A DNA stretch of 64,000 nt, taken from positions 2,666,001 through 2,730,000 of the forward strand of contig OZ220731.1 of NCBI GenBank assembly GCA_965116785.1, in the 5' to 3' direction. Below, one piece after another: positions 25,081-34,334 of the stretch. The first letter of the stretch is position 1; the number at the start of each line of letters is the position of its first letter. The stretch comes from Bin87 sp965116785. GTDB taxonomy: Bacteria > Chloroflexota > Dehalococcoidia > Lucifugimonadales > UBA3495. The position numbers and the translations under genes are program-made. Under the pieces are notes generated by a model. That model ran no database searches and was not told the origin of the DNA. It was given only the letters and a program-made list of their open reading frames with translations.

Positions 25081-25542
25081 ATGTCTTCCGTATCCCAACT
25101 GCAACAGGCAATGGCGGCCTTGCGTCTTTCCCTGGCGGAAATCCGCCACAAGGAGGAGCAGCTGGACGCGACCATCGCCCAGTTCCGCACCCAGTTGCGC
25201 CGGTTGCCCCGGCAAACCATCTACGGACGTGCCCCGCTGGAAATGGCTCTATCGGCGATGGGTGAGGTCGAAGAGCGGCTGCGGGACGCAGAGGAGAACC
25301 ACCGCCGCCTGCTCACTATAAAGAAGGCGGCATTGGAAGAACTGGCCGCGCTGGAATCGGTGCAACAGGTCGACAAGGCTCGCAAGGAATTGGCCCAGCT
25401 GAAACAGCAGACGGGCCGCCAGGAGCCTTCGCCGGAAAGCGCGGCGGAGATCCGCCGCCTCGAGCAGTTCATCGCAGAGCACAGCAAGCGCGCCGAGCAG
25501 GCGATCACCGCCAGCTTTGAGGAGAGGCGCGGCCAGCGCTAG
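25081..25542 (+). CDS. small coiled-coil protein of unknown function
   Basis: A 153-residue highly charged, almost entirely helical protein. Heptad-type patterns are visible (EIRHKEEQLDATIAQFRTQL, LRDAEENHRRLLTIKK, ARKELAQLKQQTG, EIRRLEQFIAEHSKRAEQAI), so it is probably an elongated coiled coil. No domain is recognised. No ribosome site precedes the ATG at 25081; a start at the next Met (codon 11) is possible. It precedes a luciferase-like gene on the same strand. Confidence 0.6.
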   Translation: MSSVSQLQQAMAALRLSLAEIRHKEEQLDATIAQFRTQLRRLPRQTIYGRAPLEMALSAMGEVEERLRDAEENHRRLLTIKKAALEELAALESVQQVDKARKELAQLKQQTGRQEPSPESAAEIRRLEQFIAEHSKRAEQAITASFEERRGQR

Positions 25543-25638
25543 CATCGGTCAGACGACCGAACCATAAACCCGAATAGCAACGGGCCCGAATAGCAACGTT
25601 GGCGGCAACGCCAGGAAGGATCGCAGGAGCATCTCAGC

Positions 25639-26742
25639 ATGAAAGCATCCTATCTCGGCGCCATGGGATACGCCCACCGGCGGGACTTCCCGCCGACCTG
25701 GCCCACTCCCCCGTCATACAGCGACCCCGCGACCTCGGTGCAGAGCTACCAGGACGGCATCGAGGAATGCGAGTTCGCCGAGGAAATGGGCTTCGAGTGG
25801 GTCAGCTTCTCCGAGCACCACTACTCGGGCCGCATCGCCACGGGCACGCCCGCCGTCATGGCCGCCGCAGTGGCGGAGCGGTGCAAGTCAGTCAAGATCG
25901 CCATGCTGGGTCCGCTGCTGCCCCTCAACAACCCCATCCGCGCCGCGGAAGAACTCACCCTGCTGGACAACATCACCAACGGCCGCCTGGTCATGGGTTT
26001 CCTGCGCGGCACTCCCAACGAGGACCAGGTGTACGGCGTCCACCCGTCGGAAGGGCGGGGACGCCTCCTCGAAGGCATGGACCTGATCCTGAAGGCCATG
26101 ACCGAACCCGAACCCTTCTCCTGGGAGGGCCGCTATTACCAGTACCGCACCGTGGCCGTGTGGCCTCGCCCGGTGCAGCAACCCTTTCCGGCAGCACTCG
26201 TCGCCACCCGCAGCGATGATGCGGTGCAGTACGCCGCCGAGCACGGATTGGGACTCGGCGTATCATTCGTGCCCTGGGAACAGGTGGCGGGCATCACCGA
26301 GAAATATCTGCAATGGTGCGACGAGGCCGGCTGGCGGCCCGAACCGGACCAGTTGGTATTTCGCGGCAGCATCTACCTGGCCGAGACCGACCGCGAGGCC
26401 CAGGACTGGTTCGAAGCACAGACCGACCAGGGCCGTGCGCCCGGCATGGCTCTGCGCTCCTCGGTGTCCCAGGTCATCCAGGCCTCCCGGTCCGGTCAGG
26501 ACGTCGACTACCGCAACGTGTTTGCCGGCAGCGCCAGTGGCGACATCGTGGGCGGCGCTCCCGGTCTCACCTTCGTCGGAGGGCCCGACACCGTGTTCGA
26601 GCAGATCAAGGCCTATCACGACCGGTGCGGCACCGGCGTCATCGACCTCTTCTTCCAGCAACCCAGCCTGACCCACCGCGACGTGATGGCCGAAATCGAC
26701 CTGTTCGGGCGCGAGGTCCTGCCTCGCCTCAAGGAGTTGTAA
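25639..26742 (+). CDS. LLM class flavin-dependent monooxygenase
   Basis: A 367-residue bacterial luciferase-like protein. FAEEMGFEWVSFSEHHYSG, VKIAMLGPLLPLNNPIRAAE, LLDNITNGRLVMGFLRGT and FSWEGRYYQYRTVAVWPRPVQ are family landmarks. The SEHHYS form is typical of FMNH2-dependent members that act with a separate flavin reductase. The hydrolase-like gene at 26746 follows after 3 bases, so an oxygenase-hydrolase pair is likely. The substrate is unknown. Confidence 0.88.
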   Translation: MKASYLGAMGYAHRRDFPPTWPTPPSYSDPATSVQSYQDGIEECEFAEEMGFEWVSFSEHHYSGRIATGTPAVMAAAVAERCKSVKIAMLGPLLPLNNPIRAAEELTLLDNITNGRLVMGFLRGTPNEDQVYGVHPSEGRGRLLEGMDLILKAMTEPEPFSWEGRYYQYRTVAVWPRPVQQPFPAALVATRSDDAVQYAAEHGLGLGVSFVPWEQVAGITEKYLQWCDEAGWRPEPDQLVFRGSIYLAETDREAQDWFEAQTDQGRAPGMALRSSVSQVIQASRSGQDVDYRNVFAGSASGDIVGGAPGLTFVGGPDTVFEQIKAYHDRCGTGVIDLFFQQPSLTHRDVMAEIDLFGREVLPRLKEL

Positions 26743-26745
26743 CCG

Positions 26746-27315
26746 GTGACTTCCGAACGCCTGCGTGAGACCGTCGTCATAGTTGACGAACCGGGGCGCG
26801 CTGCCGCTCTCCGGGACGGCCTGGCCCAACGGTGGGTGGTGCTGGAACCGCGCCTGGACGAATTGGGATCGCGGGCGGAAGATCAGGTCGCCGCCGCAGT
26901 TTCCTCGTTGGCCGCCGGACCATACGGTCTTATCGGCGTTTCGTCCGCCGCATCGGTAGCCATCCGCCACGCTGTGCGGTCGCCGGAAAGCATATCCTCA
27001 CTAATCCTGATATCGCCCCTGGCGGTACGGCCCGCCGGGGCGGCAGTCGGCGACACCCAGGAATCAGAGGTGAGGCTCTCCGAAATCCAGTGCCCGACAC
27101 TTGCCGTCTTCGGACAGGCGGATGACGCGATCGATCCGGTAGCGCCCAGCATTTACCGGAGCCGCATCCCCAACTGCAACGTGGCTTTCGTTTACGATGC
27201 CGGTCACGACATCGCCGCCGAGCGCCCGCAAGCCCTGCTGAACCTCGTCGCGGATTACCTCGAGAGGCGCGAAACTTTCATCGTGCAGAACCGCGCCGGC
27301 GCAATCAACCCCTGA
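26746..27315 (+). CDS. alpha/beta-hydrolase-like protein
   Basis: A 189-residue protein starting at GTG 26746, three bases after the luciferase-like gene. It has a nucleophile-elbow-like YGLIGVSSAASVAIRHAV (G-V-S-S-A; Ser about residue 66), the acid in LAVFGQADDAIDPVAP, and the His in VYDAGHDIAAERPQAL, giving a plausible Ser-Asp-His triad. It is short for the family (usually 250 or more residues) and lacks the N-terminal oxyanion strand with HG, so it is a reduced or divergent hydrolase. It probably acts on the product of the adjacent monooxygenase (inference). Confidence 0.7.
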   Translation: MTSERLRETVVIVDEPGRAAALRDGLAQRWVVLEPRLDELGSRAEDQVAAAVSSLAAGPYGLIGVSSAASVAIRHAVRSPESISSLILISPLAVRPAGAAVGDTQESEVRLSEIQCPTLAVFGQADDAIDPVAPSIYRSRIPNCNVAFVYDAGHDIAAERPQALLNLVADYLERRETFIVQNRAGAINP

Positions 27316-27324
27316 CCAAAATAG

Positions 27325-27855
27325 CTAGTCGCTCGACGCGCTGGCCTGCTGTCCTTCCTGCAACTCGTCGATCTGTTCCCGCGTGCGCCCGTAGATCTGC
27401 GGCACGTCCCAGCCCAGCATCCCGGCGTAGGTGTCGATCTGCGAGCGGTGGTGCACCTCGTGTTCCACCAGCATCATCAGGATACGCCAGCCGCTGAGCA
27501 TCCCGTCGGTGTCGATCATCTTGATCCGGCGCGCCAGCCAATCCGCGGGGGTGTCCTCGATGCGGCTGCGAAATTCGGCTGCCGAGATCTCCAGCGCCGG
27601 TACCCAGTCATCGATTGACGCCGTGCTGGGAACCTCCCAGTCGTATAGCCACCCTTCGTTCCGGTAGGCCCGCGCGAAGTACATCCGCGACTCGCAGATG
27701 TGATGCACGATCTGCCGGATGCTCCACGCGTTCTCACCCTCACCCGCCGCTGGCGCCCACGACTCGGCCGGAGCCGGCAGTGCCTGGATGTCCCGCACGG
27801 TGCGGCGATGTATGCCGTCGAAATAACGCAGGAACGCCTGCGGGTCATTCAGCAT
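27325..27855 (-). CDS. DinB family protein
   Basis: A 176-residue four-helix protein of the DinB/YfiT metal-binding group. The His ligands are visible in SIRQIVHHICESRMYFAR (about residue 49) and VEHEVHHRSQIDTYAGML (about residue 136), the usual H...HxxxH triad. Members include bacillithiol and mycothiol S-transferases and maleylpyruvate isomerases; the specific thiol is unknown. It overlaps the Uma2 gene upstream by 7 bases. Confidence 0.85.
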   Translation of the reverse strand: MLNDPQAFLRYFDGIHRRTVRDIQALPAPAESWAPAAGEGENAWSIRQIVHHICESRMYFARAYRNEGWLYDWEVPSTASIDDWVPALEISAAEFRSRIEDTPADWLARRIKMIDTDGMLSGWRILMMLVEHEVHHRSQIDTYAGMLGWDVPQIYGRTREQIDELQEGQQASASSD

Positions 27856-28658
27856 GGCCCATCATCTCCTTGAGTTCCGTTGCCTTCCTCACCGTTCCTC
27901 CAGCGGAGCAGTTCCTGCAGACGTTCGATTTCTGCAAGGGCGGTGTCGCGCTCTTCGCGGGCCGCATCCCGCTGATCCCGGACCGCGATTGCATACGCTT
28001 GTTCCGCCCGCCAATTCCGGTCGTAGGTCTGGGTAACTGGGTCATACACCCGGGGCCAGCCATCATCCCAGCACAGGCTGATGCCCAGCAGCGGGCTGTG
28101 CACCTTCAGGATGCCGTCGGGTTCGCGAGTTTGCGGAAGCTCCCGATATCTGCCTTCAGTCAGTTCTGCACCCCACATGGGCTGTCCGTGATACTGCCCA
28201 CCGCTGGGGTCGAAGCGCCAGAATTCAGGGATGCCGATGGCGGCGTAGATGGCAGGTTTACGGTCGATGTCCGCGCTGGCGGTACTTTCGGACGCAATTT
28301 CCATAGCCCAGTCGGGCGGCTTTCCCACCTCCCAGGGCAGGTAGATTTTGCGTGGTCGAATCGCCTCGGCGTCCACACCAAAGGCCAGATAGATGTCGGG
28401 CGCAGCCCGCACGTTCAGGTTGCTCGGGTCATAGCAGATGAAGGTTTCATTGTCCAGAAACACATCGGGGCGCTGGTTGAAATCGGTGAAACGGGCGCGG
28501 AAGAGGCCAAGGATTTCCGCCAGTTCGAGGTTTTGTTCCATGGCGTCGGGAGTCACATTCTTCTCATTGGGGTCGAATTCCAGGTTGGCGTAGTCAATCT
28601 CGCCCTGCCGCCGGTAGGGCAGCATCTTGGCGCCGCTGGGTGTTTTGGGGGATGTCAT
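27849..28658 (-). CDS. Uma2 family endonuclease-like protein with C-terminal coiled coil
   Basis: A 269-residue long-form Uma2 protein. It has an N-terminal extension (YRRQGEIDYANLEFDPNEK), RPDVFLDNETFICYDPS, RAAPDIYLAFGVDAEAIRPR (Asp), PPDWAMEIASESTASADIDRK (Glu, Lys), and IGIPEFWRFDPSGGQYHG. It ends in a coiled coil (RDQRDAAREERDTALAEIER and LQELLRW). The ATG at 28658 is used because more upstream residues run into the divergent promoter of the GMC gene. It resembles the genes at 16809 and 39105. Confidence 0.85.
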   Translation of the reverse strand: MTSPKTPSGAKMLPYRRQGEIDYANLEFDPNEKNVTPDAMEQNLELAEILGLFRARFTDFNQRPDVFLDNETFICYDPSNLNVRAAPDIYLAFGVDAEAIRPRKIYLPWEVGKPPDWAMEIASESTASADIDRKPAIYAAIGIPEFWRFDPSGGQYHGQPMWGAELTEGRYRELPQTREPDGILKVHSPLLGISLCWDDGWPRVYDPVTQTYDRNWRAEQAYAIAVRDQRDAAREERDTALAEIERLQELLRWRNGEEGNGTQGDDGPC

Positions 28659-28686
28659 CGTCGAACTCCCGGCCAGGCCGATTGTG

Positions 28687-28706
28687 CCGATAGTGTAGAA
28701 TCGGCG
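28687..28706. promoter_or_regulatory. inverted repeat around a -10-like box in the divergent Uma2/GMC promoter region
   Basis: GCCGAT and ATCGGC flank TAGTGTAGAATC-type sequence containing the -10-like TAGAAT (28696-28701), 34 bases before the GMC start. An operator for either divergent gene would fit here. Confidence 0.3.
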
Positions 28707-28734
28707 ATCCGAAACCGCAAGCGAGGGCATTGTC

Positions 28735-30270
28735 ATGAAGTACGATGTGATCGTCGTGGGCTCCGGCTCCGCCGGGTCCGTGGTTGCCAGCCGATTGTCC
28801 GAAGACCCAGACCGTTCCGTTCTCCTGCTGGAGGCCGGCCAGGACTATCCCAACGCCGACCATCTCCCGGAGGCTGTCCGCGACGGCTACTCCAACGAGG
28901 GCGAACAGCCCGGCTCGCCGGTCTCCTGGAACCTGCACGGGACCATCAACGACCAGCAGGGCGAGATCAACATCGCCCAGGGCAAGGTCATCGGCGGTTC
29001 CGGCTCCATCAACGGACAGGTCTACCTGCGCGGGCTGCCCGAGGATTTCGAGCGCTGGTCATCCTTCGGCAACGAGGAGTGGACCTACCTCAAGGTCCTA
29101 CCCTTCTTCCGCAAGGCCGAGACCGACCTGGACATCCAGGACGACTTCCACGGCAGCAACGGGCCCATTCCCATCATCCGCCGGGAGAGCCAGCCCTGGC
29201 CCGACGTGCAGAAGGCCTTCCACGCTGCCGCCATGGAACGCGGCTACGCATACAACTCGGACCTGAACGGCCCCGACTCCGCCGGCATCGGCGCCATCCC
29301 CATGAACAACCAGGCGGGCGTCCGCATGAGCACCGCCATCACCCACCTCAATCCGGTGCGTCACCGCCTCAACCTTACCGTCAAGGGCAACGTCTTCGTG
29401 CGGCGCGTGCTGTTCAAGGACACCAAGGTTGCCGGGGTTGAGGTAGAGAGCGGCGGAGAGATCTTCACTGCGGAGGCTGACCAGGTCGTGCTCAGCGCCG
29501 GCGCGTTGAAATCGCCCCACATCCTGATGCTGTCCGGCGTCGGCCCGTGGGATCAACTCCGGCAGTTCGGTATCCCGGTCATTCACGAACTGCCCGGCGT
29601 CGGCCAGAACCTCTTCAACCATCCCATGGGCAACGTCTCGTTCCGCGTGAAGGACCACGTCGAGCTTCACGCCAACGCGGGCGCCCTGCGCTTCGGCCTC
29701 CGCGTGACCTCAGAAGAGCCGTCGTACCCCAACGACGTGATGCTGCACACCCTCGGCGTGTTCAACGTCATGACCGGCGAGCATCTGCCCGACCGCATCG
29801 CCCGCATCGCCTGTGCTCTCGAGCTTCCCGACGGTTCCGGCTGGGTGCGCCTGGCGTCGTCCGACCCCAATGATCAGCCGGAGATCAACTATCGCTATCT
29901 GCACAACGAAAACGACATGCGCCGGATGCGTGACGCCGTGCGTCTGGCCGCAGACATGCTGGAGTCCGAGGCTTACCGGGACGTAATCGACCACCGCACT
30001 GCCCCCGCCGACGACGTACTCGCCGACGACGATTCCCTGGACGCCTGGATCCGACAGACGGTTGGCACCTCACGCCACGTCTCGGGCACCTGCCGCATCG
30101 GTCCCGACGGCGACCCCATGGCCGTTACGGATCAGCAGTGCCGCGTTCGCGGCGTGCAGGGGCTTTGGGTTGCCGACTCGTCGATCATGCCCCAGGTCAC
30201 CCGCGCCAACACCAACGCCACTGCCATCATGATCGGCGAGCGCGTCGCCGATTGGATGGCATCGCAATAA
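28735..30270 (+). CDS. GMC family FAD-dependent oxidoreductase
   Basis: A 511-residue glucose-methanol-choline oxidoreductase, probably oxidising an alcohol to an aldehyde. It has the FAD loop VVGSGSAGSVVASRLSEDP (residues about 7-25), LLLEAG, the GMC signature GKVIGGSGSINGQVYLRG (about residues 83-100), VLSAGALKSPHILMLSGVGP, and the C-terminal active-site region GTSRHVSGTCRIG with its His. The last segment VTRANTNATAIMIGERVADWM completes the FAD site. GAGGG lies 8 bases before the ATG. It is a soluble cytoplasmic form. Confidence 0.94.
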   Translation: MKYDVIVVGSGSAGSVVASRLSEDPDRSVLLLEAGQDYPNADHLPEAVRDGYSNEGEQPGSPVSWNLHGTINDQQGEINIAQGKVIGGSGSINGQVYLRGLPEDFERWSSFGNEEWTYLKVLPFFRKAETDLDIQDDFHGSNGPIPIIRRESQPWPDVQKAFHAAAMERGYAYNSDLNGPDSAGIGAIPMNNQAGVRMSTAITHLNPVRHRLNLTVKGNVFVRRVLFKDTKVAGVEVESGGEIFTAEADQVVLSAGALKSPHILMLSGVGPWDQLRQFGIPVIHELPGVGQNLFNHPMGNVSFRVKDHVELHANAGALRFGLRVTSEEPSYPNDVMLHTLGVFNVMTGEHLPDRIARIACALELPDGSGWVRLASSDPNDQPEINYRYLHNENDMRRMRDAVRLAADMLESEAYRDVIDHRTAPADDVLADDDSLDAWIRQTVGTSRHVSGTCRIGPDGDPMAVTDQQCRVRGVQGLWVADSSIMPQVTRANTNATAIMIGERVADWMASQ

Positions 30271-30354
30271 ACGCCAACACGCGGGGGTGAACGATCCTTC
30301 ACCACCGGATGCCCGCCGAGGTCGCATAGGCGCGGACCGATACCCAGTTGGGCG

Positions 30355-31752
30355 CTAAACCGGCGGCCTCATGTTGTGCTGCGTCGCCCGCTCGTAGGCG
30401 TCTCCGATCTGCACCAGCAACGGCTCGGCCAGATGCTTGCCGATGAATTGTATACTCAACGGCAGCCCTTCGCTGTTCAACCCCGCAGGGAGTGAGATTG
30501 TCGGCGCGCCGTTGAAATCGTACGGAATGGTGAACCTCCCCCACGTCCACTCGTCCTCGCCCATGGGCCCGTACAGTTCCTCCGGGGTGACCCGGCCCGG
30601 CGGAGTGGTCATCGATGGACACACCAGCACGTCGATATCTTCGAATATCCCCGCGAGGATTCCATTGCACTCCAGCCTCACCTGGTTTGCAGTAGCGAAC
30701 TCGGCCGCGCTATACCCCGTTCCCTTCTCCAGCCAGCCCCGAAACCAGGGGCCGTACTCGTCGGCTCGCGAAGGGTAGGTGTCCCGGTGGGCCGCCGCCG
30801 CTTCCGCGGAGCACAGTACGCCCCAAGCGCGTGAGAACGGCAACGTATCCGGCATCTCGACCGACACCAGCTCCGCGCCCATGCTCTCCAGCAGGCGCGC
30901 GCCGGCCAGCGCCGCCTCGGCGACCTCTGAATCCACGTCGTCGCCGATGTATCTTTCGTCAATGCCGATGCGGATCCCGGCCACACCTCTGCCCAACCCC
31001 GACAGCATCGCCGAGACCTGGGCATGCAACGACGTGGGATCGTTGGGGTCGTGTCCGGCCAGCGCCTGCAGCATGATGCCGGCGTCGGCAGCGCCGCGTG
31101 TCATGGGCCCCACATGGTCCAGCGACTCCGCCAGCGCCAGCACTCCGTAGCGGCTCACCCGACCCCACGTCGGCTTGATGCCTACCGTGCCGCATGCCGC
31201 CGCGGGGAACCGGATCGATCCGCCGGTGTCGCTGCCCAGCGAGCCGTAGCACAGGCCCGCCGCGGTGGCCACACCGGAACCGCTGGACGACGCGCCGGCC
31301 CATCGGTCAGCGCCCCACGGGTTGATCGGGATGTCAAAGGCCGGGTTGTATCCGGCCATCGCCCCTTCGGTGAGGTTCAGCTTGCCCAGGATGACTGCGC
31401 CGGAGTCGTTCAACTTCTGTACGACCGTGCCGTCGAAATCCGGCACGAAATCGCGCAGGACCTGGGCTCCACCCATGGTGGGAACACCGGCGGTGAAGCA
31501 CAGGTCCTTGACGGCAATGGGCACTCCGTGCAACGGCCCGCGGTATCGCCTTGAGACTATCTCCGCTTCCGCTGTCCGCGCTGCCGCTATCGCCGGCTCA
31601 GCCATGACAGTCGCATAGCTCTTCAGGTCCCCGTCCAGCGCGGCGATCCGGTTCAGTTGGGCCTCCGTCAGTTCAACGGGCGAAATCTCTCTTGACCGGA
31701 TCCGTTCCGCGACTTCGGTGATGGTCTGGTAATGCAGCGGCGCGTCCGCCAT
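30355..31752 (-). CDS. amidase (amidase signature family)
   Basis: A 465-residue amidase-signature enzyme. The catalytic Lys is in GVPIAVKDLCFTAG (about residue 81), and the two Ser in GASSSGSGVATAAGLCYGS and LGSDTGGSIRFPAAACG (about residues 154-178), with GTVGIKPTWGRVSRYG following. This is the GatA-like fold, but no gatB or gatC is adjacent, so a catabolic amidase is more likely than the tRNA amidotransferase subunit. The VOC-family gene upstream is on the same strand, 17 bases away. Confidence 0.9.
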   Translation of the reverse strand: MADAPLHYQTITEVAERIRSREISPVELTEAQLNRIAALDGDLKSYATVMAEPAIAAARTAEAEIVSRRYRGPLHGVPIAVKDLCFTAGVPTMGGAQVLRDFVPDFDGTVVQKLNDSGAVILGKLNLTEGAMAGYNPAFDIPINPWGADRWAGASSSGSGVATAAGLCYGSLGSDTGGSIRFPAAACGTVGIKPTWGRVSRYGVLALAESLDHVGPMTRGAADAGIMLQALAGHDPNDPTSLHAQVSAMLSGLGRGVAGIRIGIDERYIGDDVDSEVAEAALAGARLLESMGAELVSVEMPDTLPFSRAWGVLCSAEAAAAHRDTYPSRADEYGPWFRGWLEKGTGYSAAEFATANQVRLECNGILAGIFEDIDVLVCPSMTTPPGRVTPEELYGPMGEDEWTWGRFTIPYDFNGAPTISLPAGLNSEGLPLSIQFIGKHLAEPLLVQIGDAYERATQHNMRPPV

Positions 31753-31769
31753 GGCATGGCTCCTTCAGG

Positions 31770-32165
31770 CTAGGGGGCGGGCTGCACCAGCTCGATCAGC
31801 ACGTCGTCCGGACCCTCGATGTACGACAGCTTGGACCCCGTGGGGGTCTCGGTGATGGGCAGCACCGTGCGGATCCCGGCGGCGGTGAGCCGTTCCATTT
31901 CGGCCTCCAGATCCTCAACATCGAAACCGAAGTGCTCCAGCCCCAACCGGTTCAGCTCCGCGACCGCGCGCTCGTCTGACGATCCAGGCGGCTTGGATGA
32001 CACGTTGAGCCGGCACGCCCCGCCCATTTCCATGCCGATGGTGATGGTACGCGGCATCACCTCTCGCTCGGAAACGATGCGCGCGTTGAAGTGCTTCTCA
32101 TACCACGCCGCCGTGGCGTGGGGGTCCGATGCGCGGATGTGTACGTGGTTGATGCGGTACTCCAT
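31770..32165 (-). CDS. VOC family protein (glyoxalase/dioxygenase fold)
   Basis: A 131-residue single vicinal-oxygen-chelate module pair. INHVHIRASDPHATAAWYEKHF is the first metal-site strand with His, then GLEHFGFDVEDLEAEMERL with the second His, and YIEGPDDVLIELVQ with the final Glu. These are the usual metal ligands, so it may be an isomerase, lyase or dioxygenase; the substrate is unknown. The start at 32165 has GGAGGT upstream. It is likely co-transcribed with the amidase. Confidence 0.87.
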   Translation of the reverse strand: MEYRINHVHIRASDPHATAAWYEKHFNARIVSEREVMPRTITIGMEMGGACRLNVSSKPPGSSDERAVAELNRLGLEHFGFDVEDLEAEMERLTAAGIRTVLPITETPTGSKLSYIEGPDDVLIELVQPAP

Positions 32166-32194
32166 GGCTGACCTCCAAATCGGTTGACAGGACA

Positions 32195-32752
32195 CTAATA
32201 GGCGAAGATATCGGCCACCGGGTGGGTAAAACCCGGCAGTACAGGCTCGCAACCGAGAGTGTCGCCGACGCCGAAACGGTGGATTTCGCCGTTATCCCCG
32301 TGTGTGGCGATCTCCTGACTCTCGATGAAAGCAGTCAGAACCAGGCGGACCCCCGCGTCCAGCCACATCCGAGCCCTGGCATCGGCCTCTGTACCGCTCT
32401 GCCCGGGCGACACCACCTCGACCACCAGATCAGGCATCAGACCGACAACGTACCCTCGTTCGGGCAATGGTTCGCTGATGCGCTCGCGGGAGATGATGGC
32501 ATAGTCCGAGGCTCGCACGGTGTCCGGTTCCTGCTCCACGTAGATACCCGTTTCGGACGCGCGCACGAACGGAAGGTTATGTTCCCTGATGAACGCGCCA
32601 ATTGGCCAACCGATGTTGTCCACGACAATCCCGTGCGCGATCCCCGGGGGCTGCATTTCGATCAATACTCCCTGAACCAGTTCATAGCGCTTGCCGTCCT
32701 CCGGCCAGGCTAGCAGATCGTCGGCCGTAAGCAGATTTGAGGTGGTGGTCAT
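32195..32752 (-). CDS. Uma2 family protein (short form, partly degenerate active site)
   Basis: A 185-residue Uma2-like protein. LTADDLLAWPEDGKRYELVQGVLIEM and the MPDLVVEVVSPGQS strand (Glu) are normal, but the usual Asp segment is VRASDYAIISRER, and the Lys and GVxEYW portion reads TEADARARMWLDAGVRLVLTAF. The Lys and the aromatic W/D pair of active members are therefore missing. It may be a catalytically weak or inactive family member. GGAGG precedes the ATG. Confidence 0.8.
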   Translation of the reverse strand: MTTTSNLLTADDLLAWPEDGKRYELVQGVLIEMQPPGIAHGIVVDNIGWPIGAFIREHNLPFVRASETGIYVEQEPDTVRASDYAIISRERISEPLPERGYVVGLMPDLVVEVVSPGQSGTEADARARMWLDAGVRLVLTAFIESQEIATHGDNGEIHRFGVGDTLGCEPVLPGFTHPVADIFAY

Positions 32753-32940
32753 TGCCGGCCTCCGGGGGTTGGCGCTATATGCACCGGGAGACTCGTCGAA
32801 AGTTCTGGCGGTCGGGTTCAGTATAGCGCACGCATCCCGACGTGTTCTGCGGTTGCCGCACCATATCGCGATTGCTACACTGGCCGCACTGGTAATGTCA
32901 CCGGTCATCCCCCAACCCAACTCCGACCCAGGAGAAAGTC

Positions 32941-33558
32941 ATGATCTACGAAGTCCGCACCTACGACCTGAAGCCCGGCGCCGTCCCCCAGGCTGAAGAA
33001 GCCTTCGCCGAGGCCCTGCCCCACCGCGAAAAGTACTCCCCCATCGCCGCGTTCTGGCACACGGAGATCGGCCCGCTGAATCAGATCATCCATGTATGGG
33101 GCTACGAAAGCATCGACGAGCGCAACCGCATCCGCGCCGAGGCCGGCAAGGATCCCAACTGGCCGCCCAAGATCACGCCCGGCAACATCCTCAACATGAA
33201 CGCCGAGATCTGGAACCCCGCGCCCTTCATGCGACCCATGGGTGGCGACCAGGCGTTGGGCAACATCTACGAGATGCGCGTCTACACCTACGAGAACGGC
33301 TCCATGCCGGAACTGCTGCGCCGCTGGGAAGAGTCCCTGCCCTACCGCGAGGAGTTCTCCCCGCTGGCCGCCGGCATGTTCACCGAGTTCGGCGACCTGA
33401 ACAAGTGGATGCACGTCTGGCCCTACAACGACCTCAACCACCGCGCCGAGGTCCGCGCCGCCGCCAGCAAGATCCCCCAGTGGCCCTCCGGCGCCCCCGG
33501 CCGCGTCAGCCAGGAAAACAAGATCATGGTCCCGGCCAGTTTCTCGCCGATGCACTGA
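32941..33558 (+). CDS. NIPSNAP family protein (two tandem domains)
   Basis: A 205-residue protein with two dimeric alpha/beta-barrel NIPSNAP repeats. The first begins MIYEVRTYDLKPGAVPQAEE and contains TEIGPLNQIIHVWGYES; the second begins NIYEMRVYTYENGSMPELL and contains TEFGDLNKWMHVWPYND. Each unit has the diagnostic G-x-L-N-x-x-x-H-V-W segment. Members are often found near catabolic enzymes; biochemical role is unclear. GGAGAAAG lies 6 bases upstream of the ATG. Confidence 0.9.
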   Translation: MIYEVRTYDLKPGAVPQAEEAFAEALPHREKYSPIAAFWHTEIGPLNQIIHVWGYESIDERNRIRAEAGKDPNWPPKITPGNILNMNAEIWNPAPFMRPMGGDQALGNIYEMRVYTYENGSMPELLRRWEESLPYREEFSPLAAGMFTEFGDLNKWMHVWPYNDLNHRAEVRAAASKIPQWPSGAPGRVSQENKIMVPASFSPMH

Positions 33559-33574
33559 TCGCTCCACTGGTATC

Positions 33575-33602
33575 GTCATTCCCTCGCAAATGGGAATCCA
33601 GT
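33575..33602. repeat. half-copy of the 5382-5461 repeat
   Basis: GTCATTCCCTCGCAAATGGGAATCCAG resembles the GTCATTCCCGCGAAAGCGGGAATCCAGA half of the element between ahcY and metK. It lies just before the three-gene lower-GC operon. Confidence 0.5.
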
Positions 33603-33617
33603 GAAGAGGGCGCAACA

Positions 33618-34334
33618 GTGATCAACCGGCGCGCGTGCCATCTAAAGCGGTTTTACGAACTACTGGAGCAGTTGGAACATAACCTCGGCGGCGCGCGCCG
33701 GCTGTCGGAATGCGACGGACGCATGGGGTGGCCTCGAAGTGGCGTGTATTTCTTTCGTGAAAACGGGGAAATCCGCACAAATACTGGCAGTGGTCCCCGC
33801 ATAGTGCGGGTGGGTACCCACGCCCTGAAAGCCGGTTCCGGTACCAAACTCTGGGATCGGCTTTCACAACATAGGGGCACAGTCAAAAACGGCGCCGGCA
33901 ATCATCGTGGCTCGATTTTCCGATTAATTACCGGCGCTGCCCTGATGGAGCGGGACAGCTTGGCCTGTTCATCTTGGGGAAAAGGCAACAACGCGCCCAA
34001 GGAGGTTAAAGGGAGCGAGCATTTTTTGGAGCAGAAGGTCAGTAATGTCATCGGTGATATGCCCTTCCTGTGGCTGGCGGTGGACGACGAGCCGGGGCCG
34101 GACAGTTTGCGGGGCTATATCGAACGTAACGCCATCGCATTGCTCAGTAACTATGGGCGAGAACCTATTGATCCGCCATCGCCGGAGTGGTTAGGCCATT
34201 ACTCCAACCGGGAGCGCGTCCGGTCGTCCGGCCTCTGGAATTCCAACCACGTTGACGACGGCTATGACCCGGCATTTCTGGATACTATGCGGCAATTGAT
34301 CGAACGAATAGGAGCTTCCGCTCATGGCCGATAA
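33618..34334 (+). CDS. GIY-YIG nuclease-like protein, first gene of a three-gene operon
   Basis: A 238-residue protein from GTG 33618, with GAGGG 7 bases upstream. The N-terminal half has SGVYFFRENGE (GIY-like), PRIVRVGTHALKAGSGT (YIG-like), and KLWDRLSQHRG with the conserved Arg, followed by NHRGSIFRLITGAALMERD. This is the strand order of GIY-YIG domains; a candidate metal Glu is in EHFLEQKVSNVIG. The C-terminal half (DDEPGPDSLRGYIERNAIAL onward) is unassigned. GC is lower than in neighbours. The next gene overlaps by 11 bases. The family call is by motif and is not certain. Confidence 0.6.
   Translation: MINRRACHLKRFYELLEQLEHNLGGARRLSECDGRMGWPRSGVYFFRENGEIRTNTGSGPRIVRVGTHALKAGSGTKLWDRLSQHRGTVKNGAGNHRGSIFRLITGAALMERDSLACSSWGKGNNAPKEVKGSEHFLEQKVSNVIGDMPFLWLAVDDEPGPDSLRGYIERNAIALLSNYGREPIDPPSPEWLGHYSNRERVRSSGLWNSNHVDDGYDPAFLDTMRQLIERIGASAHGR

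Noticed and set aside
30355..31752. gatA subunit of the glutamyl-tRNA amidotransferase
   Set aside because: No gatB or gatC is adjacent, and the context (VOC protein, GMC oxidoreductase) fits a catabolic amidase better.
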